Source of the DNA: Microdochium bolleyi
Taxonomy: Eukaryota > Ascomycota > Sordariomycetes > Xylariales > Microdochiaceae
Length of the DNA: 64,000 nt
NCBI GenBank assembly: GCA_001566295.1
Contig: KQ964262.1
Span: 1-64,000, forward strand
Reading direction: 5' to 3'
Positions 54,210 through 64,000 of this stretch are shown in pieces. Position numbers and translations under genes: made by a program. The first letter of the stretch is position 1. Each line of letters begins with the position of its first letter. Under the pieces are notes generated by a model. The model saw only the letters and a list, made by a program, of their open reading frames with translations. It searched no databases and had not been told where the DNA came from.

Positions 54210-57200
54210 TAGTAAAGCTCGGCGAGTTTTGAGCATGTAATTAGTTGCTAATGGGACATACATTAAATGCAAATCAGGTCTTTCTACCATTTCCGTGGTC
54301 AGGTATATAGTTTGTGCTTAAAGTCAGTCACAGTTGAACGGTGTGAATTATTAGTACTCTGTTATATAAGGTACATCCTTGGAGAGTCCGCCTCATTGAT
54401 GTTAAAAAGTTTTAAGACTACGAAGATGTATACCATATAGATCGATTGATATATCCGTACGCAACTACCTCTTTACGAGCCATATACCTATTTATATACA
54501 TAGTTACATAGCCTCTCTATAATTATTGATCTAGCTTCGGAGGGTAGTGTCGTAAATGCCCATTCAGGAGTACCTAGAGTAAAGTTAAAATACTCTAATA
54601 GAATTCGATCTCTACCGATGAACCATATTCAAGGGAGAGAACAGGTCTACTTGGTATGATGGAAGCTAGTATAATGGGAGCGGGGGATAAAATAGTCTTT
54701 AATCTTATAAAAGCGCACTAGTAGTAGTGCTCCGCGTCTACTCCACGTACGAGGTATGTCAAGTATTTAATAATATACACAAATATATGTCCATGGGTAA
54801 ATGATTCGAAGAATATGAATCAGTAACCAAGCTCTTTGTTCGACGCTTTGAGGATGTCAAAATAGCGCCTGGGCTACTACAAGGACATTTACATATACCT
54901 GTAATACTTACGTGCCTCCTTATTAGGTATACTTTATTACCCGAGTTACTATCAGTACTACATTGTTATCTTCACTATTACTTAATTGCTTAAAGTCTCT
55001 TTCTATCATCCTATGATCTGTAACCTAGTATGTATAGTCAGTAGATTTAGCATGGCTAGTACACCATCGTGTGGTAGCAATCGGGCTTCGTTATTGCTAC
55101 TTTCTTATTGATCGCTAGGATTATAGCGGTATTACATGGCACAGTTCATCTTGTATTCTCATGGTTAATAACAAGTGTTCAGCAAATAGAAAGAAGATGA
55201 GAACTATCTAATTCTAGCTTCGAGGTGTAGCGGTGTCTTTAAAAGAACAGGAGGCTCAAGTACTTCCCAAAGACTCCCAAGTATATTACTTCGAGGATAT
55301 CTTCATAATTTTATACTACTGATTATAGGTCTCAGATCACCGTCGAAAGGGGAGTTTCACTATTTGTCGATGGTCACGCTTAGGCATCTACTTGTATGTG
55401 AAGTCCAATATGTTGAAATTAATGACCACAGTCACTATATTTATCTTCAAAACAGGACCCATACTGTCTTTGTATGTATATGACTGTAGATCCAAACTAT
55501 TAATTCTGAACGTATATTGTCTGAATACTTCTATTTGATGTTATCGAGCAATAGGAGGCGCTACTGTCATTTTTGGCTTTCCTCTTATATATTATTGCAC
55601 GTCGAATCAGGACAATGGCTTTTATTATCTGATACATGATTTCTTTTCATGTGCGTGCGCTGTTGAATTCCTCTCCTCGTTTTTTGGTTAATTTGTCTAC
55701 AAGGGTTACGTACTTGTTCTATTATAATGAAATGAGAGTATTATATGATGTGACCATCCCAAAACACGAGAACTGAGAGTGGTCCTATTATGTCGAGGCG
55801 CGCTATTACAGACAGTATAGTCGTGTGTTAAGATCGACTACTAGCTCTAACTACAAAATCTAGAGGATAGGATATATATATATATGTATACTTCTAATCT
55901 ATAAGCGAGGCTGCGATCAATTCCGCCTGCAGCTACGTAAATATATCTGATGCTGGTTTGAAATGCAACGAGAATTCTGATCTATTCTACTTTATCGCGA
56001 AGCAAATTCAGGCTATAGCTATTACGATTTACTCAACTCAGTACGACTAGCCTCTCTTCAAACCAGCTCTGGATTCAACTGTCAAGGCCAAACTAAATAG
56101 TTATTGATCTAGCTATACCTACTATCCATCTGTAATTTATGTAGGATAAACAATACCAGTTTTAACAGAAGGGCTTTGAATAAGAAGACTCTGCTTAGGA
56201 TTGGATGGACTATGATAGATACTACACCATAAGTATGGGTTACTCGTGGATAGGGTTAGCCTCATCAAAGACCTGTTCTTCTAAGGTATGTGATCCTTTG
56301 TCACTCTAACATGTATACAGCTCATTATAAACAAGAGATAAGTCGATGTAAGTAAGTACTGATGCTGTTCACAACTCGTACAATAATGTATAGTTGGCCA
56401 GTAATAGCCTATACAGTATCCTCCGATGGCCAGAACTTATTGTTTGTATTAAATTTATCGAACAAATTCTAATCGCACTGAAGTAGGGGCTGACTGGCTT
56501 ATAATAGCTATGTGAACTGACCTAGTACGCATCTCCAATACTTATAGCTAGTAGACTATTAATTTCTAATAAGAATCCAATCACTGTAAGTTTAGGGTGA
56601 AGTAGATATTCTAGATTGTATACTACAATTCTAGATAGCGGATAGACTCTTAATAGACGTAACGCCAACATAGTGAAGTACACTAAGTTGGATCTATCTA
56701 TCTTGGCGACGCTTATTATACAATAGATTCGTCGTGGCACAGCTAAACACCCGTCACGCTACTATTAACAATACTAGTTAGTAGTCAATCTCCACAGTGA
56801 ACAGTGAGAAAGATCAAATTGAGATATATAATCTAGATATTATAACAACGTTCTATTGGGCTGGTCTATTAGAGCGAAAATAAGCACAACAACGTCTGTG
56901 GTGGACGACAGTGTTATTTCATCCATAATGCCAAGTCTTCAAGGCTTTGGCCTTACTCTTATTTTAATCTCATGTAGAGTACTTGGTTGTCCTCTTGACT
57001 TCTGTTAGCACCTCTCTGTAACAATCAATGCTACCGCTGGTTCAATCTTAGACTAAGCACTTAAACTTCTTTAACTAAATAGCATCTTGTCAAAAATTGG
57101 TTAGATATAGATTCTAATATATCAGGAACCTCTTGTTCTCATACATATATGGTCTCTAGATTATTTCTATATACAGTAATAATAATGCTAGCGTATGATG

Positions 57201-57615
57201 ACTTTTAAGTTATGACCCTAGAATTTTTAACTCTTTCTATTCGTAATTATGCTCTATATCTTGATTTGAAGAACTGACTACTCCTCGGAATCTTGGGCAT
57301 CTAGCTAACATAACTTATAGATATGGTTTTGTTATAACTCTATATTCACTTGGCAACACAACAAATATAATGCGTTGGATTATGAAAATCCGTTCCGAAA
57401 TGGTCAAATACGTAATCGTACTATACATAATGGTTTCACTATTTATCTATCATAGGGACGGAGGTAAAGTGTTAGAGACGGTCTATATTCCTAGAATTCA
57501 TGGGTTATATATGAGATACTTAGGCCAGCCAAACTCGCAACCCTTTGCTATATTGACGTATAATGAATGACAACTTGCGAAGAACGCTCGGAGAAATGAA
57601 TGCCATCATTAGAGA

Positions 57616-57643
57616 GGGGGAAAAAGGGGGCGGGGGAGGGGGG
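57616..57643. repeat. G-tract array with G-quadruplex potential
   Basis: G5-A5-G5-C-G5-A-G6 on the plus strand: four G runs of at least five separated by loops of 5, 1 and 1 nt, which fits the G-quadruplex rule with very short loops. It stands isolated in AT-rich DNA. Its last part (57632-57643) is the same 12-mer as at 52052 and the complement of the left-edge tract. Confidence 0.8.
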
Positions 57644-59050
57644 TGTTAGCCAAGCCTTCCGGAGTACAGTTAACAGATATATTCCGGGGTTCGACACTAC
57701 GGATCAGTATCTTACCTAAAGAAAGAATACAAGAATCTTGAGTAAAGGCGCCGCTTAAACTTAGTCGATACACCGCCTATATTTTCTCTCAAACGCGACC
57801 TAATCAGGGGATACAGAATCCAGTAACACTATAACCTACACCAAACAAGGTCGATAACAGATGAAGGTTAAAACAAAGGACAAATAATATTTAGAGGAGG
57901 GAAAATACTTTAATTTGTATATAGAGCTATACAAGAGGTACTTCTAGCTTCTAATTCTGGGGGCTATTTTAATTACGATCCAACCAATTTAAAGCTGTTC
58001 TATCAGGAAATAGGTTCTATATCGCTCAAAATACCTAAGTGTCGTATGATCTCCAGCCTATTAACTAAGATCTGGTATTTTAGACCCCTATCACGATCGT
58101 ATAGTAAAGAAATCAAAGGCGATGTATGTTTATATAACGTATTATATAGAGAAAACCTCCCTCTCAGTTTTCAAACGCGTATACTGCTAAAAAAATTACG
58201 GTGACTGTTCAAGTAGACTATTGATCGAATAGCCAGCTGATATGTCATCTTACAGCCAGATGTAGAGTCTATATAATGCTAATATAGCTTAGGTTTCTTT
58301 CCAACTCACCGCTACTTCAGGTATTGAGATACTTGATAACCTAATCGAAGCAAAATCATAGACTGAATAGGTGTAAATCGTTTTATATGATATTAAAGAA
58401 TCTCTTCTCCATTATTACTTATAAGCCAATCATCACTAGATAAGTCTCTCAATAATTCTCAATAGCAGTATACAAGTACACCTTAACACGCTATGGACCT
58501 AGCCGATCCCGACCCGGCTGCTTTATAAAAAGTAAACACCAGCTACAGAAAGGACTTCCTATTGACGATCGCAGAAACGACGTAATTACTAGACTGACGG
58601 ACACCAAATTAGAGGGAGTATATAGACTAGTCTCGTGTATACATCATACTTTATGAGTAGTATATATGTATATCCATATCGCTAATTCCATGTCTTATTG
58701 TAACAAGCTTGGAGGATTGCATTTAGGGAAAATATTTTTTACACTGAAGTATTATAAAGTAATGAGACCTAGCGCTGTGGCGTAAATCAATATTTACTTT
58801 TCTAGTAGTCGAGGTTAGCGGAATACTTACTATTTAAACCTCTAGACCCCTGACCTCCTAATTATTTGCAATGTCACTAGGTGTACTATATTCAATGTGT
58901 ATGTACTATACTGTAATTCGTATGTGATTATTTATATATCTCTTGACTATAAATCTCTTGTCGCGGAGAACACTAGATCTTTCGGGGTGCTACGGACGTT
59001 CCACATACGAATTTTAGGGCTGTGTGCCTCCTGCACGCATTGACAAAGAG

Positions 59051-61151
59051 AACTCACAGATCCAATATGTGTGCCAAAGTGTATTGTTACATTGACTTCA
59101 TGTCTATCATTTATTGGACTTTATCGGGCATCGGCGGCGCGCAATCGCCCTCGTAGTTCGCGCAAAGCGCCGCTCTGGGTTTGCAGACACTTCAAGCTGG
59201 GTACGGGAAGAACCATCCATAGAACAGTATTGTCCCCGCTCCTCATGAACCAGGTGCATTAATTCAAATGGCAATCTCTCAACCCGTCTACATCATTCCC
59301 TGCGACCTTGCATGTTCCTATACCGTATAAGCATGAGAGTGTTTACACTCTGTATTATGATTTACACAATTGGTCGCTGAACCGCACCACTAAATTCACC
59401 CATACGGGGCTGGCAACATTTGTAGCGCACTCAGAGGATGTTGACACCCTGCACTGCAGTTGAATAGAAGACTTGATTCACCACCTTGACCAGAGCTTCA
59501 GAAAGTGGGACACAACGGCTGTCCCCCAACCAGAGGCACAGTGACAAGAGTCCGCTATCCATCGAGGTCATTTACATAGGCCGTTTGGATGCAAAAGCAC
59601 CAAGAATGCCATGTTGTTCAATGACGAGAGAAGTGCGAGCTGTGTTATGCTTTGTAGTGAGGGTTTATGTTAGACCTTTAGTGTTCGGAACACTGACCGC
59701 CGTTCTCCGGACGAACTCATTTTGGGATGACTGCCGCGACGTTGAAAGCAGAGGAGCATCGCTGAGACCAGCTGCTCCAGCACTGGCTTTTTGGGCTGCT
59801 CGTCGTGCCTGACAACGCACACGTCTTGCTCGGCCGACGAACTTCTACTCTGCGCCAGAGACTGTGTCGTCCGCAGTCAGGATCTTGAGATCTGGCACAC
59901 GATACAAGGGCAAGAGCAAATCTCAGCACTCGTCAAAGAGCGGCACCCGTCTGGCTTCTCCTTCATCCCACGCGGGGATCAGGAAGATCAAGCCCAAGCC
60001 CAAAATTCGTGTAGGCAAAGCCACAGCGTCCACGGCCCAATCGACCTCCTTGTGAAGAGTCTATTACCACATGGCATACACGCGTGCATGGTGTGCGTTG
60101 CTGATCACCATGTATGGCTGCATGCGGCTACAATTGTGACACCCAAAGAGGCTCCTTCACGATCCTGTACTGGGCCAAGCGCTACATACACGGATCCTCG
60201 CACGCAGTAGAAGGGCATCAGATGGTGGTGGGGTTGGACTATGGCATGGCGTTCGGTATCGACATAACCAGGTTTGAAGCATGGTGTTGTGCTGCTTTAC
60301 ATAAGATGAAGCCTTACTGGGTTGCGAGCGGGTTCCTCAGCGGCTACAGAGCCGGCATGAGTGTGCTCTGTGAGCGTTTCCAAGCACTGGCGTAAGGCTG
60401 CAAGGTCCACCGACGCACCAAAGTACACAGACTATATTTTTCCTGGAAACACTTGCATGCATGATGTTATTGTGAATAAACAAGCGGGGTTTCTCCAATT
60501 GCACCGACTCGTACGATAGTGATGCTCCGAACGCGAGTGCATGTTGATAGCCAGGAGTGAGCATGTCGTCTCGGTTCGGCTCGGACAAGATGGAGGGCTT
60601 CTCGGCCGACGGTGACACAGAGAATGAGATGAGCAGCAGGCCACAGCAGCACAGGCGGCAGCATCCAGTCCGCAGCCGCATCCGCACCTGCCAGGATCTC
60701 GAGTGTCTTGCGTGGGCTCCGTTTCCCCGAGAGATTTGCTGGGTCAGGCCAGCGGGCGATGATGAGCATGAGCTATCTTATCAATCAGATCAGACCAACC
60801 GACATCGGCGAGACTGGGTCGTCGGGTGCTGGGGTGTGGGCGTAGTGCCCGGTGACATAAGACCCGTCTAGGGCATCCACATGCAAATTTGCAAAGGCCA
60901 TGGAAGCACAGGGAAGGAGCCGGCCGGGCTGCCCCTCCAAGCTTCCATGCATCACTGGACCCCTGGCGCAGCTTAGCTAACGCCGGCCCCTCGCACCCGC
61001 ACTGAGGCCGCACCTGCCCGTGGCACTTGCAGTCCTTTAAAGAGTGCCCTTGCCCAGTGCCGATGACCTCGCGAGGCTTGCGACTTGGAGATACTTCTCG
61101 AGCACCGACTCACACCATAATCGTAGACACCGACAGTCCACATCCTCCACA
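59051..61151. other. Right flank of the AT-rich block, no clear gene
   Basis: Composition returns to normal. Open frames overlap on both strands and none is recognisable. Two read somewhat protein-like: 59864-60055 plus (basic, RKIKPKPKIRVGKATAS) and 60114-60395 plus, listed separately. A minus-strand ORF from ATG 60681 begins with a Cys-rich hydrophobic stretch resembling a signal peptide (CCRLCCCGLLLISFSVS) but has no further support. Decayed genes are likely. The last 200 bp should hold the thioredoxin reductase promoter. Confidence 0.4.
60114..60395 (+). CDS. Unassigned 93-codon ORF, possible gene fragment
   Basis: Starts with ATG 60114 and ends at TAA 60393. The product has balanced composition (GSFTILYWAKRYIHGSSHAV, LDYGMAFGIDITRFEAWC, PYWVASGFLSGYRAGMSVL) unlike the Arg/Pro-rich chance frames elsewhere. 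No domain recognised and no joined exon found. It sits 1 kb from the AT-rich block and may be a remnant. Confidence 0.25.
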   Translation: MAACGYNCDTQRGSFTILYWAKRYIHGSSHAVEGHQMVVGLDYGMAFGIDITRFEAWCCAALHKMKPYWVASGFLSGYRAGMSVLCERFQALA

Positions 61152-62135
61152 ATGCATAGCCAAGTCGTCGTCATCGGCTCCGGCCCTGCCGCTCACACGG
61201 CCGCCATCTACCTCGCCCGCGCCGAGCTCAAGCCCGTCCTCTACGAGGGCTTCATGGCCAACGGCATTGCCGCCGGTGGCCAGCTCACCACCACCACCGA
61301 CGTCGAGAACTTCCCCGGCTTCCCCAAGGGCATCATGGGCGGCGAGCTCATGGACAACATGCGCGCCCAGTCCGAACGCTTCGGCACCCAAATCATCTCC
61401 GAGACCGTCTCCAAGCTCGACTGCTCCCAGCGGCCCTTCCGCTACGAAACCGAGTGGTCCCCGGGCGTCGTCCACACGGCCGACGCCGTCATCCTCGCCA
61501 CCGGTGCCTCGGCCCGTAGGCTCAACCTGCCCGGCGAGGAGAAGTACTGGCAGAACGGCGTCTCAGCGTGTGCCGTGTGCGACGGCGCGGTGCCCATCTT
61601 CCGCAACAAGCCCCTCGTCTGTATCGGCGGCGGCGATAGCGCTTCTGAGGAGGCCCAATTCCTCACAAAGTACGCCAGCCACGTCACCGTCCTTGTCCGC
61701 AAGGACGCGCTACGTGCCAGCAGCATCATGGCCCAACGCCTGCTCAACCACCCAAAGGTCACCGTCCGCTTTAACACCCACGCCACCGAGATCAAGGGCG
61801 ACGGCAGTCTCATGACTCACCTCGCCATCAAGAACTCCAAGACCGGCGAGGAGGAGACCATCGATGCCAACGGTCTCTTCTACGCCATCGGCCACGACCC
61901 GGCCAGCTCGCTTGTCAAGGGCCAGGTCGATCTCCACGACGACGGCTATGTCAAGACGGTCCCCGGGACCACCAAGACGAGCGTCGAGGGTCTCTTTGCC
62001 GCGGGTGATGTTCAGGACAAGATTTACCGCCAGGCAATCACCAGCGCTGGCTCGGGTTGCATGGCCGCCCTCGAGGCTGAGAAGTTCCTGGCTGATCTGG
62101 ACATGGACCAGCGAGCCGAGGAGAAGAAGGAATAG
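61152..62135 (+). CDS. TRR1: Thioredoxin reductase (NADPH), low-Mr type
   Basis: Single exon, 327 residues from the first ATG, which opens MHSQVVVIGSGPAAHTAAIY. The enzyme passes electrons from NADPH through FAD and a disulfide to thioredoxin in the cytosol. FAD-binding GSGPAA (9-14), the GGQLTTTTDVENFPGFP motif, the redox-active CAVC (Cys140/Cys143), the NADPH-binding GGGDSASEEA (159-168), the ATG motif (ILATGAS) and the second FAD motif AAGDVQDKIYRQA are complete. Length is normal (318-334) for fungal and bacterial low-Mr enzymes. The neighbouring gene codes for a thioredoxin-dependent peroxiredoxin type. Neurospora calls this gene cys-9, yeast TRR1. Confidence 0.96.
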   Translation: MHSQVVVIGSGPAAHTAAIYLARAELKPVLYEGFMANGIAAGGQLTTTTDVENFPGFPKGIMGGELMDNMRAQSERFGTQIISETVSKLDCSQRPFRYETEWSPGVVHTADAVILATGASARRLNLPGEEKYWQNGVSACAVCDGAVPIFRNKPLVCIGGGDSASEEAQFLTKYASHVTVLVRKDALRASSIMAQRLLNHPKVTVRFNTHATEIKGDGSLMTHLAIKNSKTGEEETIDANGLFYAIGHDPASSLVKGQVDLHDDGYVKTVPGTTKTSVEGLFAAGDVQDKIYRQAITSAGSGCMAALEAEKFLADLDMDQRAEEKKE

Positions 62136-63329
62136 AATCGGGACAGGTAGCATTGCATCATCAAGCGCATTGGGCGGTTCTGTATTGTGTGATTTAGCGA
62201 TAGCCACGTGTTCTCGGATCTAGACTAGAAGACATAGACATAGGGAATTAGAATCAGGTTTCAAGGCATGAGTTGCTCTCTTGCGTGACGAGCTACAGAG
62301 TACAAATGCGAGAGCTGCAATGGTGCAGCAGCACGCTTTGCTCTACGACGTAGACACAGAGACGAGTTGTTAGCATGGTTGAACAGCACGTGGAGAGCGC
62401 TCGTCGAGTGAAGGACAATCTATTCTTAGACCGCTGCCAGAACCAGCCTTGCCTCGGAGTACCGACCCGGCCGACTGGGTTCGCCACTGGCGCCTGCGGG
62501 AGTGTCAGGGACTTGGCAGAGCGTGCCGGCCGTCACGCCACACGGCATGCACAACTCCCGCCCTGCGCTGTGACGTGGACGCAGGCGCCGTTCCTCGCCT
62601 GGCCGACAGGGTCTTGCATGCACGGCTGCCTCGCCTGCAAGGCACTCAAGAACACGCCCTCGGCAGTCAGCCCAGGCTACCTGACAGACAACGAGAACAG
62701 GAGTCATCGGTGGCCCATGGTCCGACCTACAATCACCGAGACTGCGAGACCAGATCCCGGATGGCGGGCACACCGCCCGCACCGCCCGCACCCGCACCGC
62801 ATCGAACCACCTCGAAAGCTCATCATCCACGTTTCATTTCTTCACTCCAGTTCCCACAACCCTGCTGGACGCGGTATTCCCACAACTCGCAGACCGCCCC
62901 ACCTCCGATGGACCCATCGTCGAGTTAGTCAGGTCTTTCTGCTCACAGAAACCTCCACCGTGACCGCTGTTTTCGCCGCCCTCCGACGGCCTTGGCGGAG
63001 TTTATCATGGACGCACGCCCCCGCTGACATCCCCGAGCTGAGACTCATACGCCCCGAGCTCCGTCGCCGCCCACCCGGATCCTCGCCCGAGCGTGCGTGG
63101 ACGCGGTCCACGCCGCCCCTGGCCTGGCGACGAAACCCGTAGAAGGAGTTGCGGGTCCCAGTTTGTCGGCCCAGATTGTTGTTATCTTTTGCATTAATAG
63201 GGACGGAGCCCCCGCCGGATGCTGCTCGTCTGGCTCCTGACTTTACCGTGCAGTACCCTCGACAGAAACATCCAGTCATATCCCAACATTCTTCGAAAGA
63301 CACTCCCGCTTTCACCACAACCCGACATC
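62136..63329. other. Intergenic between thioredoxin reductase and peroxiredoxin genes
   Basis: 1.2 kb holding the reductase 3' flank and the peroxiredoxin promoter. Open frames in it overlap in all directions and have no motif. CT/CA-rich leader DNA runs into the peroxiredoxin ATG. Confidence 0.5.
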
Positions 63330-64000
63330 ATGGTTCTCAAGGCCGGCGACGAGTTCCCCGAGGGCGTCTCCTTCACCTGGATCCCTCCTGCGCCCGAGAC
63401 CTCCGAGTTCTCGGCCTGTGGCATGCCCATCAAGTACAACGCCTCCAAGGGTACGTCTGCTAGCATCTCGCTCTTTGCCCTCCTCTCTGATGTTCAGGGC
63501 ACAGCATCAAGACCACGTTACTGACCTCGTTGTTCGTCCACCCTGCAGAGTTCAAGGACAAGAAGGTTATCATCTTCGCCCTCCCCGGCGCCTTCACCCC
63601 GACCTGCTCGGCCGCCCACGTCCCCGGGTACATTGCCAAGAAGGATGAGCTCAAGGCCAAGGGCGTCGACCAGGTCATCTGCCTTGCCTACAACGATGCC
63701 TTTGTCATGTCCGGTTGGGGCAAGGCCAACGGCGTCACCGACGAGTTCCTGGTGAGTAGCTCCTCTTCCTCGTGTGTGACCTCTCCCGAACAGGACAGCT
63801 GACCACCACCGCGCACAGATCTTCGCCTCGGACGACCATGCCAAGTTCTCCAAGGAGTTCGGCTGGATGGCCGAGGACGGCGAGCGCACCAACCGTTACG
63901 GCATGATTGTCGACCACGGCAAGGTCACCTATGCCGAGCTCGAGCCCCACCTGCAGGCTCTCGAGGTCTCGAGCGCCGACGCCATGCTCAAGGCTCTCTA
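63330..64000 (+). CDS. Peroxiredoxin, Prx5/Ahp1 (PMP20-like) type, stop codon cut by the window end
   Basis: Three exons: 63330-63450, 63549-63751 and 63819 to the edge; introns of 98 and 67 nt have standard sites and CTGACC branch points. 168 residues are encoded, ending DAMLKAL, then TA at the last two bases, so probably only one base of the stop is missing. The peroxidatic Cys60 lies in FALPGAFTPTCSAAHVPGY, the defining motif, with the supporting Pro, Thr and a later Arg in the expected places; Cys30 and Cys85 are further cysteines. Such enzymes reduce hydrogen peroxide and alkyl hydroperoxides with thioredoxin or glutathione and are cytosolic or peroxisomal; the end is not a clear SKL-type signal. 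The thioredoxin reductase gene is next door on the same strand. Confidence 0.95.

Larger units (their letters stand above)
50831..59050. repeat. AT- and TpA-rich block, RIP-like, without intact genes
   Basis: Composition changes abruptly at the C6TC5 tract (50831) and returns to normal near 59,050. In between, TpA is very frequent, CpA and TpG are visibly depleted in many rows, and stops fill all six frames; the longest open frames are about 70 codons (51804-52031 minus, 53446-53661 plus, 56522-56740 minus, 57370-57570 plus) and match nothing I know. This is the expected look of duplicated DNA, usually transposons, mutated by RIP, and it would be expected to be heterochromatic. I could not identify the original elements, long terminal repeats or target-site duplications by eye. 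Four G/C homopolymer tracts (50831, 52051, 54202, 57616) break the pattern. Confidence 0.8.

Noticed and set aside
50831..57643. G/C tracts as internal telomere repeats
   Set aside because: No TTAGGG or CCCTAA units are present.
50831..57643. Terminal inverted repeats of a transposon at the G/C tracts
   Set aside because: The inverted match stops at the 12-nt tract itself and does not continue into the neighbouring bases.
50831..59050. Mitochondrial DNA insertion as the origin of the AT-rich block
   Set aside because: No mitochondrial gene or rRNA is recognisable, and the pattern of TpA excess with stops in every frame fits RIP better.

Overview
The window reads as nuclear DNA of a filamentous ascomycete (Pezizomycotina, most likely a Sordariomycete). 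Genes are split by short introns (about 50-100 nt) with GTRNGT-like donors, CTRAC/CTGAC branch sites and YAG acceptors. Several families are typical of these fungi: a RID/Masc1-type cytosine methyltransferase, a PTH11-like rhodopsin-domain receptor, a DUF4246 relative, and a quinate (qa/qut) catabolic cluster with its own activator and repressor. An AT- and TpA-rich block resembles DNA mutated by RIP (repeat-induced point mutation). I cannot name the species.

Layout. 1-787: 5' part of a BAHD-type acyltransferase leaving the window. 788-12787: 12 kb of ordinary-GC DNA in which I see no convincing gene. 12788-20487: RID-like methyltransferase, a cytochrome P450 convergent with it, a GPI-anchored GH128-type glucanase and a secreted, probably GPI-anchored protein of unknown function. 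21776-25425: a weakly supported two-exon gene, an MCT-like MFS transporter and a CHY zinc-finger protein. 25590-38030: the quinate cluster: type II 3-dehydroquinase, inositol-monophosphatase-like protein, quinate/shikimate dehydrogenase, 3-dehydroshikimate dehydratase, AROM-derived repressor and Zn2Cys6 activator. 41075-45354: a rhodopsin-domain receptor and an ankyrin-repeat protein. 47556-49662: a broken DUF4246 gene. 50831-about 59050: the AT-rich, RIP-like block with conspicuous G/C homopolymer tracts. 61152-64000: thioredoxin reductase and a Prx5/Ahp1-type peroxiredoxin whose stop codon is cut by the window end.

How it works together. The six qa-type genes encode the inducible route from quinate or shikimate to protocatechuate and its control circuit. 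The activator and repressor share one divergent promoter, and the dehydroquinase and the monophosphatase-like gene share another. No sugar-porter-type quinate permease is present; the nearest transporter is the MCT-like MFS protein. The RID-like enzyme belongs to the family needed for RIP, and the window also contains a block that looks RIP-mutated. The thioredoxin reductase and peroxiredoxin genes are neighbours and could form one peroxide-detoxification pair.

The most novel-looking observations are: an overlapping upstream ORF with seven consecutive CGA codons covering the start of the quinate activator; several SUMO-interaction-like motifs in the RID-like protein; a 12-nt G/C tract recurring at the edge of and inside the AT-rich block; and the 12-kb region without genes.
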